Shown one piece after another: positions 1-8,761 of a DNA stretch of 64,000 nucleotides. The position numbers and the translations under genes are program-made. A model generated the notes under the pieces. It ran no database searches. It was not told the DNA's origin and saw only the letters and a program-made list of their open reading frames with translations. The DNA is from Rhizobium leguminosarum (GTDB lineage Bacteria; Pseudomonadota; Alphaproteobacteria; Rhizobiales; Rhizobiaceae): contig NZ_CP016286.1 in the NCBI RefSeq assembly GCF_001679785.1, positions 1,178,001 to 1,242,000 of the forward strand, read 5' to 3'. Each line of letters starts with the position of its first letter. The stretch's first letter is position 1.

Positions 1-317
1 ATGCGTGCGACTGCCGGCCACGGAATTAATTCTTGCATTAGCCGAAGATCTTTGAAGCCATTTGGGCCTATCGCAATGATCGTCTTATTGGAAAAAAAGA
101 TCAGGACATAAAGATTGCAAAATAGGTAGTACGCAATTGGCGGCCCACAGAGCAGAGACAGGAAAAACGAATTCAAAGTCCTATCGAAAATCCAGAAGCC
201 GAAAACAATTATCACCAGTGTTGATAGTGCAATTCTAAGCCGAATATCCCTAGCGGAGTATCTGACCTCACGGACATCGCTCAAGAACATCCGTCTTTTT
301 CCTTCCGCAACAATCAT
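1..317 (-). CDS. Truncated membrane protein, STM3941-like (partial)
   Basis: An open frame starts at an ATG at 317 and runs leftward off the window edge, giving 105 residues without a stop. A charged N-terminus (MIVAEGKRRMF) is followed by two hydrophobic segments at about residues 31-44 and 52-75. A polar part then contains 'GPNGFKDLR' and 'IPWPAV'. Two membrane helices followed by a GPxG-D-R...IPW stretch resemble the small STM3941-type family, which I recall only from its general pattern. Function is unknown. It is divergent from the acetyltransferase at 346, with only 28 bp between. AT content is higher than in neighbouring core genes, which suggests a less conserved gene. Confidence 0.55.
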   Translation of the reverse strand, partial: MIVAEGKRRMFLSDVREVRYSARDIRLRIALSTLVIIVFGFWIFDRTLNSFFLSLLCGPPIAYYLFCNLYVLIFFSNKTIIAIGPNGFKDLRLMQELIPWPAVAR

Positions 318-345
318 CGTCCGATTTTTACATAGGTAGAAAAGT

Positions 346-813
346 GTGATGCCACAAGATTTGAATATCCGTGAAGCTCGCAAGGACGACCTGCCGGCGC
401 TCGTGGCAATGTTTGCCGCCGACGCACTCGGCGGTCACGGCGATACCACGGAAGCTGAAGCTTTCCCGGATTATCTCAGGGCCTTCGTCGCCATCGAGGC
501 TTCGCCTGACCAGACGCTTTACGTCGCAGAGCGCAGAGGCGAGGTCGTCGGCACATTTCAGACGATGGTGACGACCTCGCTCGCCGGCCGCGGCTCCTCG
601 GCGATGATCATCGAGGCGGTGCAGACGCGCGCCGATATGCGCGGGCAGGGGGTCGGCGCGCTGATGATCGAATTTGCCATTGCCGAGGCAAAAGGCCGCG
701 GTATCGGGCGGGTAGCGTTGACCTCGAATGCAGTGCGCAAGGATGCCCATCGCTTCTACGAAAGGCTGGGCTTCAAGCCCTCGCATCTGGGCTTCAAGAT
801 GGCTTTGAAATGA
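346..813 (+). CDS. GNAT family N-acetyltransferase
   Basis: This 155-residue protein has the length of a single GNAT domain, which transfers an acetyl group from acetyl-CoA to an amine. The acetyl-CoA-binding motif A is visible at about residues 92-115, around 'MRGQGVGALMIEFA' (R/Q-x-x-G-x-G). The C-terminal 'AHRFYERLGFKPS' is the typical motif B ending. The substrate cannot be told. The frame can start at GTG 346 or the adjacent ATG 349; neither has a strong ribosome-binding site. It stands alone between a divergent membrane protein and the NDUFA12 gene. Confidence 0.85.
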   Translation: MMPQDLNIREARKDDLPALVAMFAADALGGHGDTTEAEAFPDYLRAFVAIEASPDQTLYVAERRGEVVGTFQTMVTTSLAGRGSSAMIIEAVQTRADMRGQGVGALMIEFAIAEAKGRGIGRVALTSNAVRKDAHRFYERLGFKPSHLGFKMALK

Positions 814-916
814 CCCATGGCCGTCGTGGAATCGCTGGACAATTCGGCTTGGCGACGGCATAAGCGAGGAAACGAATTCTGGTTTGGCTCGCGTCTGGCG
901 GGCACAAGGAAAAGAC

Positions 917-1315
917 ATGTGGAATCTTCTGGTTCAGACCTTTACCTGGTGGAACGGTCAGACGATGGGCACGCGTTTTGCGACCTGGCGTTTTGGCAAG
1001 CGCGTCGGCGAGGATGAATTCGGCAACGTCTACTACGAAGGCGGCATGTCCTCCTACGGTCTGCCGAGGCGTTGGGTGATCTACAAGGGTTATGCCGAAG
1101 CCTCCGCCATTCCGCCAGGCTGGCATGGCTGGATGCATCATCGCACAGACGTGCCGCCGTCCAAGGAGACCTACGTCGCCAAGGAGTGGCAGAAGCCCCA
1201 CCGTCCCAACCATACCGGTTCGCCGCAGGCCTATCGTCCGCCGGGTTCCATCGCCGTTCCGGGCGAGCGTCCGCGCGTCACCGGCGATTACGACGCCTGG
1301 ACGCCAGGCAACTGA
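917..1315 (+). CDS. NADH:ubiquinone oxidoreductase subunit NDUFA12
   Basis: The 132-residue protein matches the alphaproteobacterial homologue of mitochondrial complex I subunit NDUFA12 (B17.2). The N-terminus 'TWWNGQTMGTRF' and the central 'YYEGG...RRWVIYKGYAEAS' followed by 'PPGWHGWMHH' are family hallmarks. The C-terminal third is Pro-rich, ending 'YDAWTPGN'. It is an accessory subunit lying on the matrix/cytoplasmic arm of complex I. The ATG at 917 follows an AAGGAAAAG ribosome-binding site and was chosen over an upstream in-frame start at 884. It lies 115 bp before the DUF2155 gene on the same strand. The main nuo operon is not in this window. Confidence 0.93.
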   Translation: MWNLLVQTFTWWNGQTMGTRFATWRFGKRVGEDEFGNVYYEGGMSSYGLPRRWVIYKGYAEASAIPPGWHGWMHHRTDVPPSKETYVAKEWQKPHRPNHTGSPQAYRPPGSIAVPGERPRVTGDYDAWTPGN

Positions 1316-1430
1316 GACGGCTCGACCGGGCGATCCCAAGACCCGGCTTTTGGCCACAATTGACCTTTACCCGCAGGTTGGCCGCGCTTGACCGCGGCTG
1401 TGAACTGAAAATGTCTGGAGACGGGTACAT

Positions 1431-1865
1431 ATGAAGCTCTTCACGCGGAACCTGGTCCTGCGTGCCGCCGGATCGCTGCTGGCGCTCTCGGCCCTGCTTC
1501 CGCCAGTTGCGGCAAATGCCGCACGCATCGAAAATCCGGTTGCCGTCTTTTCCGGCCTCGACAAGATCACCGGCCGCATCACGACGTTCGACGTCTATGT
1601 CAATGAGACGGTACAGTTCGGTGCGCTGCAGGTGACACCGAAGGCCTGTTATTCGCGCGACCAGTCGGAAGCACAGAAGATCGACGGTTTCGTCGAGGTC
1701 GACGAGATCACCCTTGACCGCAAGATCCGCCGCATCTTCACTGGCTGGATGTTCGCCGCCAGCCCGGGCCTCAACGCGGTCGAGCACCCGATCTACGACG
1801 TCTGGCTGAAGGACTGCAAGGCAAACTCGGATGTCCCGTCTCCCGACGGCGCCAAGGCGAAATAG
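1431..1865 (+). CDS. DUF2155 domain secreted protein
   Basis: The protein has 144 residues with a clear Sec signal peptide: basic MKLFTRN, a hydrophobic core to about residue 24, then 'AANA/A'. The mature part reads 'RITTFDVYVNETVQFGALQVTPKACYSR' and later 'IFTGWMFAASPGLNAVEHPIYDVWLKDC'. This is the pattern of DUF2155, a small periplasmic family found next to NDUFA12 and aat in alphaproteobacteria. The two cysteines in the mature part could form a disulphide. Molecular function is unknown. The 565-bp block with the preceding gene looks like a conserved pair. Confidence 0.88.
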   Translation: MKLFTRNLVLRAAGSLLALSALLPPVAANAARIENPVAVFSGLDKITGRITTFDVYVNETVQFGALQVTPKACYSRDQSEAQKIDGFVEVDEITLDRKIRRIFTGWMFAASPGLNAVEHPIYDVWLKDCKANSDVPSPDGAKAK

Positions 1866-1977
1866 CTGCATCTTCGTTAGGCTGGCATCTCCATATGCGC
1901 CTGATCCTCATGTGCTATCCGTAGGTCACCTCGGAGGATCGTCCCGCTCGATCAAAACCTCCATCGGATAATGATCG

Positions 1978-2592
1978 TCAGAAAGCCAGGTGCGGCGATT
2001 CCATCGCCGCAGCAAGCATCGCGGCATAGTCGGCCTTCGGAACGTCGATCGCTCCGAACGTCTTCAGGTGTTCGGTGGTGAACTGCGTGTCAAGCAGGGT
2101 GAAGCCTCTTTCCCGCAGCCGGTCGACCAGATGCACGAGGCAGATCTTCGAAGCATCTGTCCGGCGCGAAAACATGCTTTCACCGAAGAAGGCCGAGCCG
2201 AGCGAGACGCCGTAGAGGCCGCCGACCAGTTCATCGCCCTCCCAGGCTTCGACGGTATGGGCATGGCCCATGTCGAAGAGCGTCGCGTAAAGCGATCTGA
2301 TCGTCCTGTTGATCCAGGTGCTCGGGCGCCCGGACGTCTCCTCCGCACAGGCGGCGATGACCTGATCGAACGCGTAATCGAAACGGATCTCGAAGGGCTT
2401 CTTGCGCACCGCCTTGGCCAGGCTTTTCGACACATGGAAATGGTCGAGCGGCAGCACGCCGCGCAGTTCCGGTTCGACCCAGAAGATCTCCGGGTCGTCG
2501 GCGGATTCGGCCATCGGGAACAGGCCGATGGAATAGGCGCGCAGGAGAATGTCAGGGGTTATGCCTGGTGACTTCCTGCGCGATCCTGCCAT
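1978..2592 (-). CDS. aat: Leucyl/phenylalanyl-tRNA--protein transferase
   Basis: Aat moves Leu or Phe from aminoacyl-tRNA to the N-terminal Arg or Lys of proteins, turning them into substrates for ClpS/ClpAP. At 204 residues it has normal length. Family signatures seen are '[18 protein letters not shown]' near residue 10, '[24 protein letters not shown]', '[22 protein letters not shown]', 'FFGESMFSR' and 'LLDTQF'. The start lies 7 bp after the accC stop, so it is the last gene of an accB-accC-aat transcription unit. ClpS and ClpA, which act downstream of it, are encoded at 37.6-40.5 kb. Confidence 0.96.
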   Translation of the reverse strand: MAGSRRKSPGITPDILLRAYSIGLFPMAESADDPEIFWVEPELRGVLPLDHFHVSKSLAKAVRKKPFEIRFDYAFDQVIAACAEETSGRPSTWINRTIRSLYATLFDMGHAHTVEAWEGDELVGGLYGVSLGSAFFGESMFSRRTDASKICLVHLVDRLRERGFTLLDTQFTTEHLKTFGAIDVPKADYAAMLAAAMESPHLAF

Positions 2593-2599
2593 TCCTGTC

Positions 2600-3949
2600 C
2601 TATGCCGCCGGTGTGTTGGCGAGGTAGTCTTCCAGCCAGTGGATGTCGTAATCGCCGTTGGCGATATCCTGGTTGGAGACGAGATCCTGGAACAGCGGCA
2701 GCGTCGTATTGATGCCGTCGACGACGAATTCGTCGAGCGCCCGGCGCAGGCGCATCATGCATTCGACGCGGGTACGGCCGTGCACGATCAGCTTGCCGAT
2801 GAGGCTGTCGTAATAGGGCGGGATCTTGTAGCCCTGATAGGCACCGGAATCGATGCGCACGCCGAGGCCGCCCGGCGCGTGGAAATGCGTGATCGTGCCC
2901 GGCGAAGGCACGAAGGTGCGCGGGTGCTCGGCATTGATACGGCACTCGATGGCGTGACCGGAAAAATGCACTTCGTCCTGCGTCACCGAGAGACCGCCGC
3001 CGGAAGCGACGCGGATCTGCTCGTGCACGAGGTCGATGCCGGTGATCGCTTCGGTGATCGGATGCTCCACCTGCAGGCGGGTGTTCATTTCGATAAAATA
3101 GAACTCGCCGTTTTCGTAGAGGAATTCGATCGTGCCGGCGCCGCGATATTTCAGCTTCTTCATGGCGTCGGCGCAGACCTGGCCGATCTTCATGCGCTGC
3201 TCGACGTTGAGTGCCGGCGAATTCGCCTCTTCCCAGACTTTCTGATGGCGCCGCTGCAGCGAGCAGTCTCGCTCGCCGAGATGGATGGCATTGCCTTCCC
3301 CGTCACCGAACACCTGAATTTCGATGTGGCGCGGCTTGCCGAGATATTTTTCCATGTAGACGGCATCGTTGCCGAAGGCGGCTGCCGCCTCCGTGCGCGC
3401 CGTCGACCAGGCCTCGATCAAATCGGCTTCGCTCTTGGCGACCTTCATGCCACGCCCGCCGCCGCCGGCAGTGGCCTTGATCAACACGGGATAGCCGATT
3501 TCGGCGGCCGTCTTCAGCGCATCCTCTTCGGTCTTCACTTCGCCGTCCGAGCCCGGAACGACGGGAATGCCGAGTTCCAGCGCCGTCGTCTTGGCGGTGA
3601 TCTTGTCGCCCATGATGCGGATATGGTCCGCCGTCGGCCCAATGAAAGTAATGCCGTGGGCTTCGAGGATATCGGCGAACTTGGCATTCTCCGACAGAAA
3701 GCCGTAGCCCGGATGCACGGCGTCGGCGCCGGTGATCTCGCAGGCGGCGACGATCTGGTGGATGTTGAGATAGCTCTCGCGCGAGGAGGGCGGGCCGATG
3801 CAGACACTTTCGTCTGCAAGGCGCACATGCATGGCATCGGCGTCGGCGGTGGAATGAACCACGACGCAGGCGATGCCGAGCTCCTTGCAGGCCCGGAGCA
3901 CGCGAAGGGCGATTTCCCCGCGATTGGCGATGAGGATTTTCGAGATCAT
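2600..3949 (-). CDS. accC: Acetyl-CoA carboxylase, biotin carboxylase subunit
   Basis: AccC carboxylates biotin on the carrier AccB using ATP and bicarbonate, the first half of malonyl-CoA synthesis. The chosen ATG at 3949 gives 449 residues, the normal size, starting '[16 protein letters not shown]'. The Gly-rich ATP loop 'GGGGRGMK' is at about 162-169. The catalytic segment '[14 protein letters not shown]' is at about 287-300. A longer in-frame start would overlap accB and is disfavoured. The accB stop is 10 bp upstream, so the two are co-transcribed, and aat follows after 7 bp. Confidence 0.97.
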   Translation of the reverse strand: MISKILIANRGEIALRVLRACKELGIACVVVHSTADADAMHVRLADESVCIGPPSSRESYLNIHQIVAACEITGADAVHPGYGFLSENAKFADILEAHGITFIGPTADHIRIMGDKITAKTTALELGIPVVPGSDGEVKTEEDALKTAAEIGYPVLIKATAGGGGRGMKVAKSEADLIEAWSTARTEAAAAFGNDAVYMEKYLGKPRHIEIQVFGDGEGNAIHLGERDCSLQRRHQKVWEEANSPALNVEQRMKIGQVCADAMKKLKYRGAGTIEFLYENGEFYFIEMNTRLQVEHPITEAITGIDLVHEQIRVASGGGLSVTQDEVHFSGHAIECRINAEHPRTFVPSPGTITHFHAPGGLGVRIDSGAYQGYKIPPYYDSLIGKLIVHGRTRVECMMRLRRALDEFVVDGINTTLPLFQDLVSNQDIANGDYDIHWLEDYLANTPAA

Positions 3950-3959
3950 GGGCATCGGC

Positions 3960-4430
3960 CTATTCGATGACGACGAGGGCTTGGCCGTATTCGACGGGAT
4001 GTCCGTCATCGACGAGGATCTCGGTCACCTTGCCTGCCTTCGGCGAGGGGATCTGGTTCATCGTCTTCATCGCTTCGATGATGATCAGCGTCTGGCCTTC
4101 CTTGACGGTTGCGCCGACTTCGATGAACGGACGCGCGCCCGGAGCCGGCGCCATGTAGACGGTACCCACCATCGGTGCATTGACGACATTGGCCGGGTTG
4201 CGGCTGGGAGCTGCGGCAGGCGCAGCAACGGCTGCCGCAGCGGCGGCTGCGGGCGCGGCATAACCAGGTGCTGCGATCGGCGCCTGGACATATTGCGGCG
4301 TGCCGGCGCGCGAAACGCGGATGCGCAGGTCGTCCTGCTCGACCTCGATCTCGGTCAGGTCCGTTTCGTTGAGAATATTGGCGAGATCGCGGATCAGTGC
4401 CTGGTCGATACCCGATTTCTTTTCAGCCAT
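3960..4430 (-). CDS. accB: Acetyl-CoA carboxylase, biotin carboxyl carrier protein
   Basis: The protein has 156 residues starting '[17 protein letters not shown]'. An N-terminal helical part (1-45) is followed by an Ala/Pro-rich flexible linker (about 46-80) and a C-terminal biotinyl domain. The biotin-accepting lysine is K122 in 'EAMKTMN'. The linker and domain layout is typical of BCCP. The ATG at 4430 was chosen because it matches the family N-terminus; a frame extending to 4529 has no family support. It lies 20 bp downstream of aroQ and 10 bp upstream of accC, all leftward. Confidence 0.97.
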   Translation of the reverse strand: MAEKKSGIDQALIRDLANILNETDLTEIEVEQDDLRIRVSRAGTPQYVQAPIAAPGYAAPAAAAAAAVAAPAAAPSRNPANVVNAPMVGTVYMAPAPGARPFIEVGATVKEGQTLIIIEAMKTMNQIPSPKAGKVTEILVDDGHPVEYGQALVVIE

Positions 4431-4450
4431 GGTGTTGCCCTGTCTTCTTC

Positions 4451-4888
4451 TTATGCCGTGATGTTCTTCAGCGCGTGGAGCGCCAGGATGTAGCTGTGAG
4501 GCCCGAAGCCGCAGATCACGCCTTTGCATGCCGGCGCGATCATCGACTTGTGGCGGAATTCTTCCCGTGCATGCACGTTGGATATGTGGAGCTCGACGAC
4601 GGGAATGGAAATAGCGCGGATCGCATCATGCAGCGCGACCGATGTATGCGTATAGGCGCCTGCATTGATGGCAACGCCGACGGACTTTTCGTCGGCCTCA
4701 TGGAACCAGTCGACGAGCATGCCTTCGTGGTTGCTCTGGCGGAAATCGATATCAATACCGAGTTCGCGGCCTGCGGCCTTGCAGTCCAGCTCGATGTCCT
4801 TGAGCGTCTTGCCGCCATAAATGCCGGGCTCTCGTTTGCCCAGCATGTTCAGGTTGGGGCCGTTCAGGACAAAAATCGTTTGCGTCAT
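4451..4888 (-). CDS. aroQ: 3-dehydroquinate dehydratase, type II
   Basis: This enzyme dehydrates 3-dehydroquinate to 3-dehydroshikimate, step three of the shikimate pathway. The 145-residue length fits the small dodecameric type II enzyme. Signatures include 'IFVLNGPNLNMLGKREPGIYG' near the N-terminus (catalytic Tyr region), 'INAGAYTHTSVALHDAI' and 'VELHISNVHAREEFRHKS', which carries the active-site His. It precedes accB by 20 bp, an aroQ-accB-accC order common in bacteria. Confidence 0.97.
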   Translation of the reverse strand: MTQTIFVLNGPNLNMLGKREPGIYGGKTLKDIELDCKAAGRELGIDIDFRQSNHEGMLVDWFHEADEKSVGVAINAGAYTHTSVALHDAIRAISIPVVELHISNVHAREEFRHKSMIAPACKGVICGFGPHSYILALHALKNITA

Positions 4889-5048
4889 CGAATGTTCCGT
4901 AAAATGTACGACGGCAACCTATAGACTCCGCGAAGGCTGAATGAAAGCCCTTACGGATTGGCCAGCGGCAATCGTGCCACATTTGTCCACATGGTTGAAA
5001 CGCTTCGATTTTGGCGATTTGATGGGCTGTCGTTCGGCGGTTGATTGC

Positions 5049-5807
5049 TCAGCAGGCGGTCTTGCCGCAACTGCGCATGTTCTTGACCTTCGCTTCAAGA
5101 TCGTCGAGCCCGACGGCGCCCGGCACCAGTTCGTTGCCGATCACATAGGACGGCGTGCCGCTGATGCCGAGACTGGAGGCGAGCTGGTAGGTCGCCTGGA
5201 CTATACTGTCATTCGGGCTCTTTGCCATCTCGGCGCGTATCTTGTCCTCGCTGACGCCGAGCGAAGCTGCGACCGCGACTGCTGTTTCGTCGGAGGCGCG
5301 GCCTTCGGTGCCGAGAAGCGCGACGTGGAAATCGGCATATTTCTCCGGTGCGAGCTTGCGGAAGGCGTCGGCCACCTTGTGGGCGGCGACAGAATCCGGC
5401 CCGAGGATCGGGAATTCCTTGAGGACGAAACGGACGTTCTTGTCCTTCTTCAGCATCGCCTGCATGTCGGGAAGCGCATGGCGGCAGTAGCTGCAATTAT
5501 AATCGAAGAATTCGACGACAGTGACATCGCCCTTGGGATTGCCGAGCGTGACGTCGTTCTTCGATTCGAAGATGTCGGTGCTGTTCTCTTCGATCGCCAT
5601 ATTGGCCTTCACCGACCGCTGGGCCTCTTGCTTCTTCTGCAGCGCATCCTGGACTTCAAGCATGATCTCGGGGTTCTCGAGCAGGTATTGCTTGATGAAT
5701 TCGCCGAACTCCTTCTTCTGCTGGTCGTCGAGCGCTGCCGCCGGAAGCGGAAGGGCGATCGATGCGGCAAGCGCCAGTGCGGTGAAGGTCTTCGGGAAGA
5801 ATGCCAT
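5049..5807 (-). CDS. DsbA family thiol:disulphide oxidoreductase
   Basis: The protein has 252 residues. A signal peptide (about 1-25, ending 'PAAA') precedes a charged helical N-terminal extension (27-75), then a thioredoxin fold. The active site is C105-S-Y-C108 in 'FDYNCSYCRH'. A cis-Pro segment 'GISGTPSYVIGNELVPGA' follows near 215-230. The layout resembles periplasmic disulphide oxidoreductases or isomerases of the DsbA/ScsC/BdbD type. An extra Cys pair sits at the C-terminus ('SCGKTAC'). Whether it oxidises or isomerises its substrates cannot be read from sequence. It is separated from aroQ by 160 bp and is probably monocistronic. Confidence 0.9.
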   Translation of the reverse strand: MAFFPKTFTALALAASIALPLPAAALDDQQKKEFGEFIKQYLLENPEIMLEVQDALQKKQEAQRSVKANMAIEENSTDIFESKNDVTLGNPKGDVTVVEFFDYNCSYCRHALPDMQAMLKKDKNVRFVLKEFPILGPDSVAAHKVADAFRKLAPEKYADFHVALLGTEGRASDETAVAVAASLGVSEDKIRAEMAKSPNDSIVQATYQLASSLGISGTPSYVIGNELVPGAVGLDDLEAKVKNMRSCGKTAC

Positions 5808-5988
5808 GATATCCTCGTCATCGGCGATATGGTCGTCTCTTCGTTAAGAAGACCGTCGCCGGGTTAATGGACTTGAATGCGTCGCGTCAAGGTACGGTGC
5901 GTTCGGTTCTGCTCAAACCAGAATTTTTCATCCCCGCGCGGCCCTCGCGGGATTGTGATGAGCCGATTAATGCGGCAATTGTCGGGCC

Positions 5989-7176
5989 GTGATTGAAGAA
6001 GCTGAGCGAGAAACGATCTTGTTTTCCATATCGAAACGCAGCGAAGTCGAGCCTTTTCACGCCATGGACGTCTTGGCCGAGGCGACGAAGCGGCGCGCTG
6101 CCGGCCATCCCGTCATCTCGATGGCAGTCGGTCAGCCCTCGCATCCGGCCCCTCAAGCGGCCCTCGAAGCAGCGCGCGCAGCCCTTGCCGAAGGCCGGAT
6201 CGGTTATACCGATGCGCTGGGGACGGCACGGCTGAAATCGGCGCTCGCCTGGCACTACAAGGATCGCCACGGCCTGGAGATCGATCCCAAGCGCATCGCC
6301 ATCACCACCGGTTCCTCGGCCGGCTTCAATCTCGCCTTCCTGTCGCTCTTCGATGCCGGCGATGCGGTGGCGATCGCAAGACCCGGTTATCCCGCCTATC
6401 GCAATATCCTCGGTGCGCTGGGCCTGAAGGTTCTCGAAGTGCCGGTAACGGCCGAGACCCACTTCACCCTGACGCCGCAAAGCCTCGAAGCGGCGCAGAA
6501 GGAAAGCGGCATCACGCTGAAAGGCGTGCTGCTCGCAAGCCCCGCCAATCCGACTGGCACGGTGACCGGCCGCGAGGGGCTGAAGGCGCTTTCGGATTAC
6601 TGCGCGGCCCATTCCATCGCCTTCATCTCCGATGAAATCTACCACGGGCTGACCTTCGCCGGCGAGGAGGCGAGCGCGCTGGAGCTGACCGACGAGGCGA
6701 TCGTCATCAACTCCTTCTCCAAATATTATTGCATGACCGGCTGGCGAATCGGCTGGATGGTGCTTCCCGAGCGCCTGGTTCGGCCGATCGAGCGGGTGGC
6801 GCAGAGCCTCTATATTTCCCCGCCCGAGCTTTCCCAGATCGCCGCCACGGCCGCTCTGAGCGCCGGTGCCGAGCTCGATCGTTACAAGGCCAGTTACGCC
6901 GGCAACCGCGATTTGCTGATGCGGCGACTGCCGCAGATCGGGTTTTCGATCGCCTCGCCGATGGACGGGGCCTTCTACGCCTATCTCGACGTCACCCGCT
7001 TCACCAATGACAGCATGGGCTTTGCCAAACGCATGCTCGCGGAAATCGACGTCGCCGCCACGCCCGGTCTCGATTTCGATCCGCTGGAGGGAAATCGAAC
7101 GCTGCGTCTGTCCTATGCGGGCTCGCAGGCAGAGATCGCCGAGGCGGTGGAGCGAATCGCAGCCTGGCTAAAATAG
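5989..7176 (+). CDS. Pyridoxal-phosphate class I aminotransferase
   Basis: The protein has 395 residues with the fold-type I aminotransferase pattern. Seen in order are 'VGQPSHPAP' near 50, 'ASPANPTGTV' near 185, 'SDEIYHGLTF' near 217, and the PLP lysine K245 in 'NSFSKYYCMTGWR'. The C-terminal 'RTLRLSYAGS' supplies the substrate-carboxylate Arg. The specific amino acid is not certain. The start is taken at GTG 5989, but an internal start near 6010 or the ATG at 6064 is possible. A hairpin at 7181-7202 separates it from the converging DUF2778 gene. Confidence 0.88.
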   Translation: MIEEAERETILFSISKRSEVEPFHAMDVLAEATKRRAAGHPVISMAVGQPSHPAPQAALEAARAALAEGRIGYTDALGTARLKSALAWHYKDRHGLEIDPKRIAITTGSSAGFNLAFLSLFDAGDAVAIARPGYPAYRNILGALGLKVLEVPVTAETHFTLTPQSLEAAQKESGITLKGVLLASPANPTGTVTGREGLKALSDYCAAHSIAFISDEIYHGLTFAGEEASALELTDEAIVINSFSKYYCMTGWRIGWMVLPERLVRPIERVAQSLYISPPELSQIAATAALSAGAELDRYKASYAGNRDLLMRRLPQIGFSIASPMDGAFYAYLDVTRFTNDSMGFAKRMLAEIDVAATPGLDFDPLEGNRTLRLSYAGSQAEIAEAVERIAAWLK

Positions 7177-7180
7177 CGTC

Positions 7181-7202
7181 CACTGCCGGGCAAACGGCAG
7201 TG
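7181..7202. terminator. Stem-loop between convergent genes
   Basis: An 8-bp perfect stem (CACTGCCG/CGGCAGTG) with a 6-nt loop lies just after the aminotransferase stop and before the stop of the converging DUF2778 gene. It has no long T-run on either strand, so intrinsic termination is only plausible. Confidence 0.45.
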
Positions 7203-7213
7203 CTCTCCAATCC

Positions 7214-8554
7214 TCAGCTGCGCGACGAAAACAGCGAGGCGAGCGTCGAAGACGGTTTGTTGTTCAGCCGCGGCACCACGACGAGCTGCTTGATGTCGCC
7301 GCGCTTGTAGGCGGCGAGGAAGCGGCGGTAATCCTTGAAGGAGACGCAGCCGTTGGAATCGCCGTTCTTGCCGAGCATGTAGGTGTGGGCGAGCAGGCCG
7401 ACACGGTCATAGATGGCGTCCGAACCCTCGATCGGTGTCAGCCGCAACGCCTCGACGCCGTGGAAAAGGCTCTCGCGCATGGTAAGAACATAGGTGTGCG
7501 GCGGCGTCGGTCCGCGCATCTTCTTGTTGGCGAAACGCGGCTTATCGCGCATCTTGCCGAGCCCGGAATGGGCCTCGAGCCGCTCGCCGTTCGGCAGATA
7601 GACGGTGCTGTTTTCGATATCGTAGATCGCCACGCCCGCGCGCAGCTTCGGCGAGAAGACCGGCTTGTCGTAGCGCGGCACAGCATCGTCCTCGTCATCC
7701 TCGATCGGCGCGTTCGGCTGGGCGTAGGCAAGCACAGGCTCGCCAGAGCGCTCAGACCCCTTGGAGAGCGGTGTCGGTTTGCCGACGAGTCCGTCAGGAC
7801 GCGCCATCGGCAGCGGCACCGAATGCTCGTTCGGCGCCAACACGAGATCGAAGGGTGGCGCGTCTTCCGCGGCGGCGACAACCACCGGAGCTGGTTCCGA
7901 TGCGGGAATGGAGGCCGTTTTGAGGGGAGATGCGGTTGGCTCGACCGGAGCCGGCGCGATTTGCCGGGATCCGGCATCGGCAAGAGCAAGCAGGGTCGGG
8001 AGTTCGGCTGCGGCGACCGCCTCCTTCGAGGGAACGATGATCCGGTCGCCGTCGTCTTCTTCCGTCTCTGCCGAGGCGAGTTCGACCGGCGCCGCCGCGA
8101 TCAGATCGTCCTTGCGGAATTTGGCGCTGTCGGAGATCGCCGCCACGACCGGCTGTTCGGCAGCCATGGCGAGCCGGTTGTTTTTGGCGAGAACCGCAAG
8201 CGCCGTTGCCGCGGCGGCGGTCTTTTCGGCATGGGATTGAATGAGGCTCGCCGTCAGCGGGACCTTCGGCTTCGCATCGAAGGCGGCCAGCCGGTCGGCC
8301 TTGCCGACATGGATCAGCCTCTCATGGCGCGTTGACGGAGCCACCTTCGGCGCAGCGCCGAGCTGTGCCAGGCGATCGGACGGAGAATAGGGAGCGGCTA
8401 TCGAGTGCATCGTCGCGAAGGTCGCGATCAGCCATGTGGAGGTCAGAAATCCGGCGCCGACAACACCGTAAAGGAAACTGCGAGATCTGCGCCAACGGAA
8501 AGCAGATCCGCCAAGAGGGGTGACGTCATCGAACGTCCCAACCGCACACGCCAT
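7214..8554 (-). CDS. Membrane-anchored DUF2778 (Tlde1-like) protein
   Basis: From ATG 8554 the protein has 446 residues. A single hydrophobic segment at about residues 27-48 ('FLYGVVGAGFLTSTWLIATF') suggests an N-terminal inner-membrane anchor. A long Ala/Pro-rich, low-complexity linker covers roughly 60-290. The C-terminal domain carries 'VYLPNGERLEAHSGLG' and, near the end, 'HTYMLGKNGDSNGCVSFKDY', whose Ser-x-Gly-Cys arrangement matches the L,D-transpeptidase-like DUF2778 fold. In some species this domain is a cell-wall-cleaving secreted toxin (Tlde1); here the anchor points to a housekeeping periplasmic wall enzyme. The first 62 codons of the longer frame were rejected. It lies downstream of phaC with a 207-bp gap. 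Confidence 0.8.
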   Translation of the reverse strand: MACAVGTFDDVTPLGGSAFRWRRSRSFLYGVVGAGFLTSTWLIATFATMHSIAAPYSPSDRLAQLGAAPKVAPSTRHERLIHVGKADRLAAFDAKPKVPLTASLIQSHAEKTAAAATALAVLAKNNRLAMAAEQPVVAAISDSAKFRKDDLIAAAPVELASAETEEDDGDRIIVPSKEAVAAAELPTLLALADAGSRQIAPAPVEPTASPLKTASIPASEPAPVVVAAAEDAPPFDLVLAPNEHSVPLPMARPDGLVGKPTPLSKGSERSGEPVLAYAQPNAPIEDDEDDAVPRYDKPVFSPKLRAGVAIYDIENSTVYLPNGERLEAHSGLGKMRDKPRFANKKMRGPTPPHTYVLTMRESLFHGVEALRLTPIEGSDAIYDRVGLLAHTYMLGKNGDSNGCVSFKDYRRFLAAYKRGDIKQLVVVPRLNNKPSSTLASLFSSRS

Positions 8555-8761
8555 ACTACACTCGTCTTTCAAACTCGCTACGCAGGCCGGCGGCACTGAC
8601 TGACTACACTTCGCCGGGGCCGGTACAGGCGCAAATGGGCCGAATTTAGACCACCCACGACGTCCGACTGTCTCGCAAGGATGACGAATTATGGTTTCTA
8701 ATTTGTTTACGCGGTGTCGCTCTGTCTCTCGACGTCTCAAAAAGAGATGTGTTGGGCCTTC

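Noticed and set aside
2549..3970. 473-codon plus-strand frame opposite accC
   Set aside because: It mirrors accC in a GC-rich genome where third-position bias keeps the antisense frame open; no family features and Arg/Asp/His-rich composition. The same applies to other long antisense frames opposite phaC, recJ, clpA, bamA and the telA operon.
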